Below, in pieces: positions 42,131 to 51,900 of a DNA stretch of 64,000 bases (positions within the stretch are counted from its first letter, which is position 1; every line of letters starts with the position of its first letter). The DNA comes from Kangiella shandongensis (GTDB taxonomy: Bacteria > Pseudomonadota > Gammaproteobacteria > Enterobacterales > Kangiellaceae): contig NZ_JACNML010000007.1 of NCBI RefSeq assembly GCF_020005365.1, positions 90,939-154,938 of the forward strand, given 5' to 3'. The notes beneath the pieces were generated by a model. That model was not told the origin of the DNA. It saw only the letters and a list, made by a program, of their open reading frames with translations, and searched no databases. The position numbers and the translations under genes were made by a program.

Positions 42131-42907
42131 ATGTCACAACAGCTCCCAAAATTTCAGCAAATTCAGTACGAGTTCTCCAGGAACCTAAGGAATCCGGCAC
42201 AAAACAAGGCGCCACACAATATTGAAGCCAGGCGCATGAAGGTCTACCAGGAACTCTTTTATAATAATGTCGAAAATTTCTGCCGTAATAGTTTTCCAGT
42301 GCTTCACTCCATTACGACTGAAGAGAAGTGGCACCGTATGGTTCGCAGTTTCTTTACAGAACACAGAGCGGAATCTCCGTATTTTATTGATATTTCCAAA
42401 GAGTTCCTCAAATATCTAGGCGAATCCAGGCAGCCGGAAGCCGACGACTGGCCGTTTATGCTGGAACTGGCTCATTGGGAGTGGATGGAAATTTACATAG
42501 TCTCGGCTAAAGCAAATGTTCTTGAAGTGGCGCATGACCGAAATGGTGATCTGATGAATGAGCCTGTGGTTGTTTCGCCGCTGGCACAAAGCCTGGTTTA
42601 TGAATACCCGGTACACCGAATCGGCAAAAGTTATTTACCTGAAGAGCCACCGCAACAGCCGACATTTCTGTTAATCAGTCGTAACCGCCAGCATAAAGTT
42701 GATTTTATGGAAGGTAACTCAATGACTTACAGGTTATTGGAAGTTTTTATTGAGCATGCAGAAAAGGGACGGCAAGTTACCGGTAAAGAGGCTCTGGAGC
42801 AACTTATCGAGGAAACGCAATTTCCAAACCCTGAACGACTGCTGAACGGCGGTCGCCAAATTCTTACCAGTTTGCTGGAACGTGACATCCTTCTAGGAAC
42901 CGCATAA
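42131..42907 (+). CDS. hvfC: HvfC-type partner protein (DUF2063)
   Basis: A 258-residue protein with the DUF2063 N-terminal domain (about 1-95: MKVYQELFYNNVENFCRNSF, then AESPYFIDISKEFLKYLG) and a C-terminal peptide-binding-like domain. HvfC forms a complex with HvfB and recruits the precursor. It starts 13 bp after hvfB. A DoxX-type fourth gene (hvfD), common in such operons, is absent; the next gene is mlaA. Confidence 0.88.
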   Translation: MSQQLPKFQQIQYEFSRNLRNPAQNKAPHNIEARRMKVYQELFYNNVENFCRNSFPVLHSITTEEKWHRMVRSFFTEHRAESPYFIDISKEFLKYLGESRQPEADDWPFMLELAHWEWMEIYIVSAKANVLEVAHDRNGDLMNEPVVVSPLAQSLVYEYPVHRIGKSYLPEEPPQQPTFLLISRNRQHKVDFMEGNSMTYRLLEVFIEHAEKGRQVTGKEALEQLIEETQFPNPERLLNGGRQILTSLLERDILLGTA

Positions 42908-42981
42908 ACACGGCTATCAGAGGTTCAGGTTTCAGGTTACTCTACCTTCGACTCAGTGCTAAAATCGAGCATCGTTACCGT

Positions 42982-43003
42982 TACAGGTTAGTTGTAACCT
43001 GTA
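42982..43003 (+). other. Hairpin downstream of hvfC
   Basis: TACAGGTTA (42982-42990) and TAACCTGTA (42995-43003) form a perfect 9-bp stem with a GTTG loop. No T-tract follows. Possible 3' end of the hvf mRNA or a regulatory site. The rest of the 233-bp interval shows nothing else clear. Confidence 0.4.
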
Positions 43004-43140
43004 TGACTTTGTGCATGAACAAGAAACCTGCGCGGCTCGTGATAAAGAGAGTCGAGTGTCTGTATTGCCGGTGTAAAACTGGTCATCAGCTTGTTTGTGC
43101 TTTATGATTAGCACCATTAACAATACTAAGGTTATTGAGG

Positions 43141-43866
43141 ATGAAAAGTAACCAACTTATTATGATTTTGTCGGCATTGTTGCTGACGGCTTGCACCACG
43201 ACAGGTGATAACCCTAAAGACCCTTATGAGGAACAAAACAGGGCGGTATGGGAGTTTAACCGCGGTTTGGATAAAGCTGTATTAAAGCCTGTGACAAAAG
43301 GTTATCAGTACGTTACCCCGGATCCCGTTGAAAAAGGTGTTTCCAACTTTTTTGATAACCTGGGTGAAATTACGAATATCGTTAATTCTTTATTTCAGGG
43401 CAAGTTTGGCCAGGCCGGGAAAAGTACTGGGCGTTTTCTGATCAACAGTACTATAGGCCTTGCAGGTTTGCTCGATCCGGCGACGGAAATGGGTATTGAG
43501 GAAGAGGACGAAGACTTTGGTCAAACTCTGGCAGTTTGGGGCTTTGAGTCAGGCCCATTTTTAATGTTGCCGTTTATTGGGCCTTCGAATGCGAGAGATG
43601 GTATTGGCTTTGGAGTCGATGCTTTCGGTATGTACAGTCCTTATGAAGCATTAAATGACAGTCAGACCGAATGGGCCTTACGATCGCTGTGGGTGATTGA
43701 TACTCGTGCCGAATTGATGCCGTTAGAAGAGCAGCTGGAAGAGGCTCTTGACGAGTACCTGATGGTAAGAGATGCTTATTTACAACGCCGTGAATTTCTC
43801 ATATATGATGGTCGTCCGCCGATTGAGGACGAGTGTGAGTTCGAAGAAGATTGTGAGGAGTGGTAA
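43141..43866 (+). CDS. mlaA: MlaA/VacJ outer-membrane lipoprotein
   Basis: A 241-residue lipoprotein (ATG 43141; lipobox LTAC, C18) of the Mla system that removes phospholipids from the outer leaflet of the outer membrane. Family segments: DPYEEQNRAVWEFNRGLDKA and LPFIGPSNARDGIGFGVDAF, with a very acidic C-terminal tail. The other mla genes are not nearby, as is common. Confidence 0.92.
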   Translation: MKSNQLIMILSALLLTACTTTGDNPKDPYEEQNRAVWEFNRGLDKAVLKPVTKGYQYVTPDPVEKGVSNFFDNLGEITNIVNSLFQGKFGQAGKSTGRFLINSTIGLAGLLDPATEMGIEEEDEDFGQTLAVWGFESGPFLMLPFIGPSNARDGIGFGVDAFGMYSPYEALNDSQTEWALRSLWVIDTRAELMPLEEQLEEALDEYLMVRDAYLQRREFLIYDGRPPIEDECEFEEDCEEW

Positions 43867-43883
43867 TACTCCGGGAATAAAGG

Positions 43884-44783
43884 ATGCCAATAGAATTTAA
43901 CGACACCTTAGTCATTGCAATATCATCAACAGCCTTGTTTGATCTGGCTGAAAGCCATCGGATATATGTTGAAAGTGGTGTTGACAGCTATGCACAATAT
44001 CAGATTGATCATGAAGATGAGTTGTTAAAACCTGGAGCAGCCTTTGGTCTGGTTAAAAAGCTATTATCACTGAATGAAACGCACAAGGACACGCCTCGAG
44101 TGGAAGTCATCCTATTATCTCGTAACAGCGCTGATACTGGCTTGCGAGTGTTCAACTCTATTGAGAGTCACAGCTTACAGATTACCCGAGCAGCTTTTAC
44201 CTCCGGTAATAGCCCCTATCTTTACGCCGAAGCCTTCGGCGCTCATCTGTTTCTATCGACTAACCCTAAAGATGTGATGCAGGCAATAAATGCTGGTATT
44301 GCTGCGGCAACCATTGTTTCGCCGACACAGGCTAATAACGACAGCGATATCATAAAGTTTGCCTTTGATGGTGATGCGGTATTGTTCTCAGACGAGGCGG
44401 AGCAAATTTTCCAGCAGGGCGGACTGGAAGAGTTTACTCGCTCTGAGAAAAAGTCTGCTCAAAAACCGCTGGAAGGTGGCCCCTTTAAAACCTTTTTGTC
44501 AGCGTTGCACAAATTACAAAAAGAGTTTACTCAGGAAAACTGTCCTATTCGCACCGCGCTTGTTACAGCGCGCTCAGCACCAGCGCACGAGCGTGTGATA
44601 CGCACCTTACGTTACTGGGATATCCGTATCGATGAAGCTTTATTCCTCGGGGGCATGGATAAAACCAAATTTCTTAAAGCCTTTGGTGCAGATGTCTTCT
44701 TCGATGATCAGGAAGGTCATATTGAAAGAGCGAAAGGCCATATCCCCAGTGGCCATGTACCCAATGGGGTGATTAACGAGTAA
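43884..44783 (+). CDS. Cytosolic 5'-nucleotidase (cN-I type)
   Basis: A 299-residue HAD-like nucleotidase resembling the eukaryotic cytosolic 5'-nucleotidase 1 family. Conserved segments: FDGDAVLFSDEAE (catalytic aspartates, about 156-168), FTSGNSPYLYAEAF, PIRTALVTARSAPAHERVIR and FFDDQEGHI. It should dephosphorylate nucleoside monophosphates. It begins 17 bp after mlaA, so could be cotranscribed. Confidence 0.82.
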   Translation: MPIEFNDTLVIAISSTALFDLAESHRIYVESGVDSYAQYQIDHEDELLKPGAAFGLVKKLLSLNETHKDTPRVEVILLSRNSADTGLRVFNSIESHSLQITRAAFTSGNSPYLYAEAFGAHLFLSTNPKDVMQAINAGIAAATIVSPTQANNDSDIIKFAFDGDAVLFSDEAEQIFQQGGLEEFTRSEKKSAQKPLEGGPFKTFLSALHKLQKEFTQENCPIRTALVTARSAPAHERVIRTLRYWDIRIDEALFLGGMDKTKFLKAFGADVFFDDQEGHIERAKGHIPSGHVPNGVINE

Positions 44784-44946
44784 TTTCACTTTTCAAAGTA
44801 ACGGTTTACTATACAGATTTATGGACAAAAGTTATAGCAGATGCTGCTTCAGAGCCTTAGCTTGTATTTTCTGAGGTATATTAGTAGAGTTTGGTCGTTC
44901 TAAAATAACATTTTAAATAAAAATTGATAAATATAGGGACATGATA

Positions 44947-47712
44947 ATGAAAAAACTATTTTTTCTTGCGTGTGCGTTACTCCTACCTAAAACAGGTTTT
45001 TCAGTAGAAGGAACTCTAATTGATACAGAGTCTCGTTATGGTCTAGGTCCTTTCTTTGATGTGGCTTACTATGGCAATACAGCGTATGCCGTAGACGGCA
45101 ATGACTCACTTATTGTTCTGGACGTTACGGATAGCTCCGCAATTAGCTTGACCGACACAGTCGATTTGGGTTGTAGTTCTTCTGATTTGGACATAGATGG
45201 AACAACCTTGGTAGTAAGGTGCCCTTTTAAACTAAAATTTTTCGATGTTACTGATAGTTCTGCTCCAGTACCTGCAGGTACGTATGATTCCTCAGGCTAT
45301 GCAGTTAACAGTGTAAAGTTATCAGGCGACCGTCTGTATATGGTTGGTGGTAATAGCGATCTTGCTATTTTTGATACGAGTGACTTATCAAGTATACAAG
45401 AAATTAATACACAAACTTTCGGTTCCCTCGGTAATGTATCTAAACTTAAAAAAGCGGGTGATTATCTGTATGTTTCTAGCGACTTTCAAAAGGTAAGGGC
45501 TTTTGACATAACTGATGAAAATCTGGTCAAAGAGTTTACTCTGGCTGAAACTGTTGGAACTACTTTCTATGATGCTTCAATTGTAGCTGACACACTGTAC
45601 ATCGGTGCGGGAAATGGTTTACATATATATGATATTTCTGATGTGGCTAATCCGGTTTTCGTGACAAATGTAAACTCAGGTTCTAGTTTTGAAAGTATTG
45701 ATACTCTAAAGACTCTTCATGTTATTGGAAACAAGCTTTTTGCAGGCAAATATAACGGCTGGATTTTTCAGTTTAATATAAGCTCTGCTAATTCTGCTAC
45801 TTTTGAAGAGGACACTAAAGCTGGGACCCATGAAGTATATGGGTTTGCTAATAGTGAAAATATTTTAATGGTGGCTTATGGTATTGATGGATTAAGAACC
45901 TTAGATATTTCAGCTGAAGCTTTACCCTTTATGGATTCCCTGGGTAGTTATCGTGAGTCAATTATTCCTGTGGATTTAAGCTTGAGTAATCAGCGGTTGC
46001 TTGTCTCTGATGAAACTGGGTTATTTCATATTCTAGACATTAACAAGGACTTATCTTTTACAGAAAAGAGCCGTATGCCAACTATAGTTGGTATTAATAC
46101 ACAAGCTGGTGAAATTAACGGAAATATTGGCTGGTTGGGCGTTGAAAAACAGCTAGAAACCAGGGATTTCACTACATTGAATCCTAGCTCGCTATTAGAT
46201 AGTCAAACGGCTAGCTCTACAGGATTTGTTACTTTCTTAAAAGAACTTGGCAACATGCTTTATCTAGGTACAAATAATGGAGTAATTGCCTTATATGACG
46301 TAAGTAGTGATGTACCGTCACTAGTCTCAACGGTTACTCTGCCGCTGGCGGAATCGGGAGCTAGACAGTATATAACGGAAATAACTCCATACGGAGACTT
46401 TGTGCTCGCGTCTAGTCTTGATTCTGAGCTTTTAGCCGTAGACTTTTCAGATACTGAAAACCCATCAGTGGTTTCTGTGCCGAAATTTTCTGATACAGTT
46501 AATGCGCAGTTATTTGTGACAGGTGATATGCTGTTATCTGTTAGTAATTCTGGTGCTGTATTAATCGATATATCTGTTCTTTCGAGCGCAAATTATATCA
46601 GAGAGATACCTGAGCTTGGTTTGATAACAGCTGCGACTAACATCGATTCATCAACAGTTTTGCTTAGTTCTAACAATGGATTGCTTGCAGTAGATATTTC
46701 AGACTCAGAAGATATAAGAGTTATAAGTCAAATTGAAGGAGCTTCATCTTTCTCTAACCTGACATACGATGGCTCTAAAGTTGTTGGTTCAGTTATTTAC
46801 GAAAACGAGCTTCATTTATATGAGTATAATTTATACCCAAAAGCTTCTGATTCAAGTTTTACTCTTGATGAAGACTCTGTGCTTAGTGATATCCTTGTTG
46901 GAAGTGATCCCGAGGGGGATGAGCTGACTTTTGCTCTGGTAACTGAGACTGAAAATGGCTCTGTAAGTATTAACGCTAGCGGACAGTTCACTTATGAACC
47001 TGTATTGAACTTTAATGGTCAGGATTCATTTACTTACTCAGTTGAAGATACTCATGGTGGAAGAGCAGAAGCGACTGTGGTTTTAACAGCAAACGCAATA
47101 AATGATACACCAACCGCAAACGATATGTCTGTTTCCACTAAGACTGAAACGTCGGTATCGGGTTCATTTGATGCTTCCGATGTAGATAATGATGAACTGT
47201 CTTACCAGTATACTAACCCTTCTAACGGTAGTTTGAATGTTTCAGGTTCAGAGTTTACTTATACACCTGATTCTGACTTTAGCGGTGAGGATAGTTTTGA
47301 TTACACGGTAACAGACCCTAGTGGTGCTTCGGCAACTGCGACGGTAAGTATAAGTGTTACTAATAATGCTCCTACGGCAAATAATGTTAGTTTAACGACT
47401 AAGGTGGATTCTTCAGTTTCAGGAACTTTCAATGCAACAGATCCTGATGGAGATGAGCTAGCAGTAGAATACACGAGCCCTTCAAGTGGTACTCTGAATG
47501 TATCAGGAACAAGTTTTACATACACACCTGACTCTGGCTTTAGTGGTAAAGACACTTTCCAATATACAGTTACTGACCCATACGGAGAGTCAGCTACGGC
47601 AACTGTAAACATTAGTGTTAACCAAGAATCCTCCGGGGGCGGTGGTTCAAGTGATTGGTTGTTACTATTAATACTTGGATTTGGTTTCGTTGCTGGGCGG
47701 CGAGTTAGATAG
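44947..47712 (+). CDS. Exported LVIVD-propeller / Ig-like repeat protein with GlyGly-CTERM anchor
   Basis: A 921-residue surface or secreted protein. ATG 44947 (MKKLFFLACALLL) gives a signal peptide; ATG 44941 adds two residues. Residues about 20-635 hold many LVIVD-type repeats (AVDGNDSLIVLDVTDSS, GLLAVDISDSED), probably a beta-propeller. From about 635 come three cadherin-like/Ig modules (DPEGDELTF, DNDELSYQYTNPSNGSLNVS and a near copy). The C-terminus is GGGGSSDWLLLLILGFGF then RRVR, a GlyGly-CTERM signal processed by rhombosortase and type II secretion in known systems. A terminator follows. Confidence 0.8.
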   Translation: MKKLFFLACALLLPKTGFSVEGTLIDTESRYGLGPFFDVAYYGNTAYAVDGNDSLIVLDVTDSSAISLTDTVDLGCSSSDLDIDGTTLVVRCPFKLKFFDVTDSSAPVPAGTYDSSGYAVNSVKLSGDRLYMVGGNSDLAIFDTSDLSSIQEINTQTFGSLGNVSKLKKAGDYLYVSSDFQKVRAFDITDENLVKEFTLAETVGTTFYDASIVADTLYIGAGNGLHIYDISDVANPVFVTNVNSGSSFESIDTLKTLHVIGNKLFAGKYNGWIFQFNISSANSATFEEDTKAGTHEVYGFANSENILMVAYGIDGLRTLDISAEALPFMDSLGSYRESIIPVDLSLSNQRLLVSDETGLFHILDINKDLSFTEKSRMPTIVGINTQAGEINGNIGWLGVEKQLETRDFTTLNPSSLLDSQTASSTGFVTFLKELGNMLYLGTNNGVIALYDVSSDVPSLVSTVTLPLAESGARQYITEITPYGDFVLASSLDSELLAVDFSDTENPSVVSVPKFSDTVNAQLFVTGDMLLSVSNSGAVLIDISVLSSANYIREIPELGLITAATNIDSSTVLLSSNNGLLAVDISDSEDIRVISQIEGASSFSNLTYDGSKVVGSVIYENELHLYEYNLYPKASDSSFTLDEDSVLSDILVGSDPEGDELTFALVTETENGSVSINASGQFTYEPVLNFNGQDSFTYSVEDTHGGRAEATVVLTANAINDTPTANDMSVSTKTETSVSGSFDASDVDNDELSYQYTNPSNGSLNVSGSEFTYTPDSDFSGEDSFDYTVTDPSGASATATVSISVTNNAPTANNVSLTTKVDSSVSGTFNATDPDGDELAVEYTSPSSGTLNVSGTSFTYTPDSGFSGKDTFQYTVTDPYGESATATVNISVNQESSGGGGSSDWLLLLILGFGFVAGRRVR

Positions 47713-47726
47713 TCACCATTAAATCA

Positions 47727-47753
47727 AAGGCCACAGATTTGTGGCCCTTTTTA
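47727..47753 (+). terminator. Intrinsic terminator after the GlyGly-CTERM gene
   Basis: GGCCACA (47729-47735) pairs with TGTGGCC (47740-47746), followed by CTTTTTATT. Confidence 0.88.
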
Positions 47754-47851
47754 TTCTAATTACCTGACAAAAGTTATTTAGGTAGCAGTATTACTGCCTT
47801 GTTATGTTTGTTTGGCTATATTAAGCTTTGCTCACTGTCTCTAAATCGGCT

Positions 47852-49414
47852 ATGTATATGAAGGTTTGCAAAATTGCTTTTATATTTTTCGCGCTTATAA
47901 ACTTTGGTGTCATATCAGCGCAAACTCTTGACGCACCACAACGCTCGGAGGGGGAGGGACCTTATGAACGCTTAATTTTACGCGGCGGTACTGTGATTGA
48001 TGGTAAAGGTGCGCCGCCTTATGGTCCGGTCGATATCGTTATTGAAAATAATAAGATCGTGTCGGTTCAATCTGTTGGTGCCCCTGGCGTTCCTGTTAAT
48101 GAGTCGCGTCGTCCTAAGGCTCAGGAAGGCGATAAAGAAATTGATATTACTGGGCACTATGTGTTGCCAGGCTTTGTGGATATGCATGGCCATATCGCAG
48201 GCAGCGTCGATGATTTACCGGCGGAATATCCGTTTAAGTTATGGCTGGGGCATGGTATTACCACGGTTCGAGAGCCCGGCAGTTTTAATGGCTTAGACTG
48301 GACATTGAAGCATCAGGAGTTAAGTAAAGAGAATGAGATTACCGCTCCTCGTATAGTGCCATACGTTGGTTTTAACATGGGCTGGGATAAGGAAATTACC
48401 ACACCGAAAGAAACCCGTCGCTGGGTGCGCCATGTTGCTGATAAAGGTGCTAAAGGGATCAAGTTTTTTGGCTTACCACGTCCGATGATGGAAGCCGCAT
48501 TAGATGAAGCACAGAAGCAGGGCCTGGGGACTATGATGCACCACGCTCAGCTCAATGTGGTTGGGACCAATGCCCTGGATTCGGCTCGTTTAGGTTTGAC
48601 TTCGATGGAACATTGGTACGGTTTACCGGAAGCGCTGTTTGAAGACAAGGTCATACAGGATTATCCATTAGAGTATAACTACAATAACGAATCACACCGC
48701 TTTAGCGAAGCCGGTCGATTGTGGCAGCAGGCTGCTAAAAAAGGCTCCAATAAGTGGAATGCGGTTCGTGATGAATTAATCGAGCTGGATTTCACCATCG
48801 ATCCAACGCTAACCATTTACGAAGCGAGCAGGGATGTTATGCGTGCCCGTAATGCTCCGTGGCATGAAGACTATACGCATCCGAAGCTTAAAGCTTTCTT
48901 TGAACCAAACCGTGAATCGCATGGTTCTTACTTTTTTGACTGGACTACCCAGAACGAAATCGACTGGAAGAATAATTACAAGATCTGGATGAGCTTTTTA
49001 AATGATTATAAAAACCATGGTGGTCGTGTAACTACTGGTTCAGATACCGGTTACATCTATAAGATCTTTGGCTTTGGTTTAATTCGTGAATTTGAGTTAT
49101 TACAGGAAGCAGGCTTTCACCCGTTGGAAGTGATCCAGTCAGCGACGATTAAAGGTGCCGAGGCACTCGGTATGGATGACCAAATTGGTACTATTCAAGC
49201 CGGTAAGCTGGCGGACTTAGTCATTGTGGAAGAGAATCCTATTGCCAACTTTAAAGTCTTGTACGGCACAGGCCATTACCGTTTAGGTTTGGATAACGTC
49301 GCCGAAAACGTTGGCGGGGTAAAGTACACCATTAAAGATGGCATTATTTTCGATGCACGTCAGCTGCGTGAAGACGTTAAAAAGCTAGTTCAAGAAGCAA
49401 AGGACGCTAATTAA
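47852..49414 (+). CDS. Exported amidohydrolase-family protein
   Basis: About 520 residues, starting at ATG 47852 (47858 also possible; no clear ribosome site). A signal peptide (FIFFALINFGVISAQT) precedes an amidohydrolase domain: LRGGTVIDGKGAPPYG, GFVDMHGHIAGS with the metal HxH, LGHGITTVREPGS, TMMHHAQ, SMEHWYG and TTGSDTGYIY (final aspartate). It likely hydrolyses cyclic or dipeptide-like amides outside the cytoplasm. Its end overlaps the convergent TIGR01777 gene by 8 bp. Confidence 0.85.
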   Translation: MYMKVCKIAFIFFALINFGVISAQTLDAPQRSEGEGPYERLILRGGTVIDGKGAPPYGPVDIVIENNKIVSVQSVGAPGVPVNESRRPKAQEGDKEIDITGHYVLPGFVDMHGHIAGSVDDLPAEYPFKLWLGHGITTVREPGSFNGLDWTLKHQELSKENEITAPRIVPYVGFNMGWDKEITTPKETRRWVRHVADKGAKGIKFFGLPRPMMEAALDEAQKQGLGTMMHHAQLNVVGTNALDSARLGLTSMEHWYGLPEALFEDKVIQDYPLEYNYNNESHRFSEAGRLWQQAAKKGSNKWNAVRDELIELDFTIDPTLTIYEASRDVMRARNAPWHEDYTHPKLKAFFEPNRESHGSYFFDWTTQNEIDWKNNYKIWMSFLNDYKNHGGRVTTGSDTGYIYKIFGFGLIREFELLQEAGFHPLEVIQSATIKGAEALGMDDQIGTIQAGKLADLVIVEENPIANFKVLYGTGHYRLGLDNVAENVGGVKYTIKDGIIFDARQLREDVKKLVQEAKDAN

Positions 49415-50303
49415 GCAAGTTCTGCAAGGCTTCATCAAGAGTTGGATACTCGAAGGTGAAGCCGCTCTCCTGCAGTTTTTTTGGTAACACTCGCTGCCCT
49501 GTCAACAGAATATTCGCCATTTCACCAACCAGTAGTTTAAGTGCAAAACCCGGCACTACGGCAAAAGTAGGGCGTCTCAGGACTTTACCCAGCGTTTTTG
49601 TGAGCTTCTGATTAGTCACTGGCTCTGGAGCTGTAAGGTTAAAGGCGCCTTTCAAATCTGGATGTTTGATAAGGTACATAACGGCACGTACATGATCATC
49701 AATATGTATCCATGAAAAATACTGATTACCCGGGCCAAGCTTCCCTCCGAGGCCAAATTTAAACGGTGGCAGCATCTGCTGTAGCGCACCCTCTGGGCCT
49801 AAAACAACGCCTGTTCGGATACAGCAAACTCGTAAGCCTAAATTCTCGGCTCTATAAGCCGCGTCTTCCCACCGTGTACACAACCTGACCTGAAATTCAG
49901 AGGTGTTGCCTGACGTTGAGTCTTCAGTCAGTTCTTCATTACCGCGTGCGCCGTAAAAGCCAATGGCAGAGCCGTTAATCAAGGTGTCAGGTTTGCGGTC
50001 TAGTCCCTCCATCCATTCCAGTAAGTTTTCGGTGGTATTGATACGACTATCGACGATGGTTTGCTTATAGCTATCCGACCAACGCTTCGCTCCCAGGTTG
50101 GCACCGGCTAAATTGATGACCACATCAATGTCCTCAACGCCTTGCAGGGATTCAACTAATTTAACGTTTTTTAAAACCGGGTAAGCCTGATACTTCTCTG
50201 TTGAGCGAGTGAGTACCGTGACATCATAGCCTTCGATTTGTAATAGCGGTATAAGGTTGCGGCCGATAAAGCCTGTTCCACCGGTTATTAGTACTTGTGA
50301 CAT
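49407..50303 (-). CDS. TIGR01777 family SDR epimerase-like protein
   Basis: A 298-residue atypical short-chain dehydrogenase (YfcH-like). ATG 50303 is preceded by GGGGGT. NAD(P) motif VLITGGTGFIGRNLIPLL at the N-terminus, INGSAIGFYGARGNEEL in the middle, and a DUF1731-type C-terminus (LRRPTFAVVPGFALKLLVGEMA and terminal VLPKKLQESGFTF). Function unknown; often linked to cell-division inhibition in older annotation, without proof. Confidence 0.88.
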   Translation of the reverse strand: MSQVLITGGTGFIGRNLIPLLQIEGYDVTVLTRSTEKYQAYPVLKNVKLVESLQGVEDIDVVINLAGANLGAKRWSDSYKQTIVDSRINTTENLLEWMEGLDRKPDTLINGSAIGFYGARGNEELTEDSTSGNTSEFQVRLCTRWEDAAYRAENLGLRVCCIRTGVVLGPEGALQQMLPPFKFGLGGKLGPGNQYFSWIHIDDHVRAVMYLIKHPDLKGAFNLTAPEPVTNQKLTKTLGKVLRRPTFAVVPGFALKLLVGEMANILLTGQRVLPKKLQESGFTFEYPTLDEALQNLLN

Positions 50304-50426
50304 AACCACCCCCTGTATATGTCCTTATCTAATCAATATAACAGAAATGGTGTGGATAAAAAGTAAACAATGTCGATTTCTTAAGAGGTGATAAGGCGGA
50401 CAGCTAGATGCCCGCCAGTAGAGGTA

Positions 50427-51800
50427 TTAACACTCAATAATATGCACGGCGAGGCCACCGCGTGCGGTTTCTTTATATTTATCACGCATATCTTTACCAG
50501 TGGCCCACATGGTTTTGATCACTTTATCGAGAGAGACTTTATGCTGACCGTCGCCACGCATCGCCAGGCGAGAGGCATTAATGGCTTTAATGGCGCCCAT
50601 GGCGTTCCGCTCAATACAAGGGACCTGCACTAAGCCGCCCACTGGGTCACAGGTTAAGCCCAGGTTATGCTCCATACCAATCTCCGCGGCATTTTCAACT
50701 TGCAGTGGAGAGCCGCCCAGAACCTCGGTTAAGGCACCGGCCGCCATCGAGCAGGCCGTTCCGACTTCGCCCTGACACCCAACTTCTGCACCTGAAATCG
50801 AAGCGTTTAATTTATAGAGAACACCAATCGCACCCGCGGTTAATAAGAAACGTACCACGGCTTTTTCATCGGCATTTTTGTGGAAGCGCATGTAGTAATA
50901 GAGGACCGCAGGAATAATACCGGCAGCGCCATTGGTCGGGGCGGTTACCACTCGTCCTCCAGCGGCATTTTCTTCGTTTACAGCGAGTGCATACAAGTCA
51001 ACCCAGTCCATGGTGGATAAGGTATCGGAAGTATCACTTTCAGACTTTAGTTTACGATAAATACCGGGAGCACGACGCTTTACCTTTAAACCACCCGGTA
51101 GAATACCTTCACGGTTACAGCCACGCTTGATGCATTCTTCCATGGTGCGCCAGATGTCCAGTAGCTTTGCGCGGACTTCTTCTTCACTGCGCCATGACTT
51201 TTCGTTTTCCATCATTAAGGTGGAAATGCAGATCCCTTCTTCTTCACAGGTATCGATCAGCTCTTTGGCAGTACTGAACGGGTATTTTACTTTGGTATCA
51301 TCTTCAATAATTGGCGAGTCAGCATCAACGTCATCATTAACGACGAAGCCGCCACCGACCGAGTAAAAAGTCCGCTGCGCGATTTCTTTACCTTGCTCAT
51401 CGAAAGCGTAAAAGATCATACCGTTGGCGTGTTTCGGTAACGATTCTTTCTTATATAAAGTTAGATCGTTTTCTTCATCAAAACTAATGACTTTTTTGCC
51501 ATTCAGATCGATCTTGCCTTCACCGCGTATAAACTCTAACCGCTCGGGAATAATATCCGGATCAATCTCTTCTGGAAGATGACCTTCCAGACCTAATAAT
51601 ACGGCTTTATCTGAACCGTGACCTTTACCGGTAGCTCCAAGAGAACCGTACAGTTCACTGACAACACGATGCGTTGAGTCTAATAACTCTTTCTCTGTTA
51701 AAAACTCGATAAAGCGATGTGCCGCACGCATCGGTCCAACCGTATGTGAGCTGGATGGTCCAATACCAATGCTGAACATATCAAAAACGCTAACTGCCAA
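50427..51800 (-). CDS. sdaA: L-serine ammonia-lyase (iron-sulfur)
   Basis: A 457-residue single-chain serine deaminase converting L-serine to pyruvate and ammonia. Opening [20 protein letters not shown] and Fe-S cysteines in [14 protein letters not shown] (about 341-354) and [18 protein letters not shown]. Fits a peptide-using lifestyle. sdaA and sdaB cannot be told apart. No closely linked transporter. Confidence 0.92.
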   Translation of the reverse strand: MAVSVFDMFSIGIGPSSSHTVGPMRAAHRFIEFLTEKELLDSTHRVVSELYGSLGATGKGHGSDKAVLLGLEGHLPEEIDPDIIPERLEFIRGEGKIDLNGKKVISFDEENDLTLYKKESLPKHANGMIFYAFDEQGKEIAQRTFYSVGGGFVVNDDVDADSPIIEDDTKVKYPFSTAKELIDTCEEEGICISTLMMENEKSWRSEEEVRAKLLDIWRTMEECIKRGCNREGILPGGLKVKRRAPGIYRKLKSESDTSDTLSTMDWVDLYALAVNEENAAGGRVVTAPTNGAAGIIPAVLYYYMRFHKNADEKAVVRFLLTAGAIGVLYKLNASISGAEVGCQGEVGTACSMAAGALTEVLGGSPLQVENAAEIGMEHNLGLTCDPVGGLVQVPCIERNAMGAIKAINASRLAMRGDGQHKVSLDKVIKTMWATGKDMRDKYKETARGGLAVHIIEC

Positions 51801-51900
51801 AGTAATAACCTCGTTAAAAATCTATCCCTTCATTGTACTGGTTAAGAGGTGCAGTGGCTATGAAAGTCGTGGGCATGGCCGGGCTAATCCGACCAGTTTG

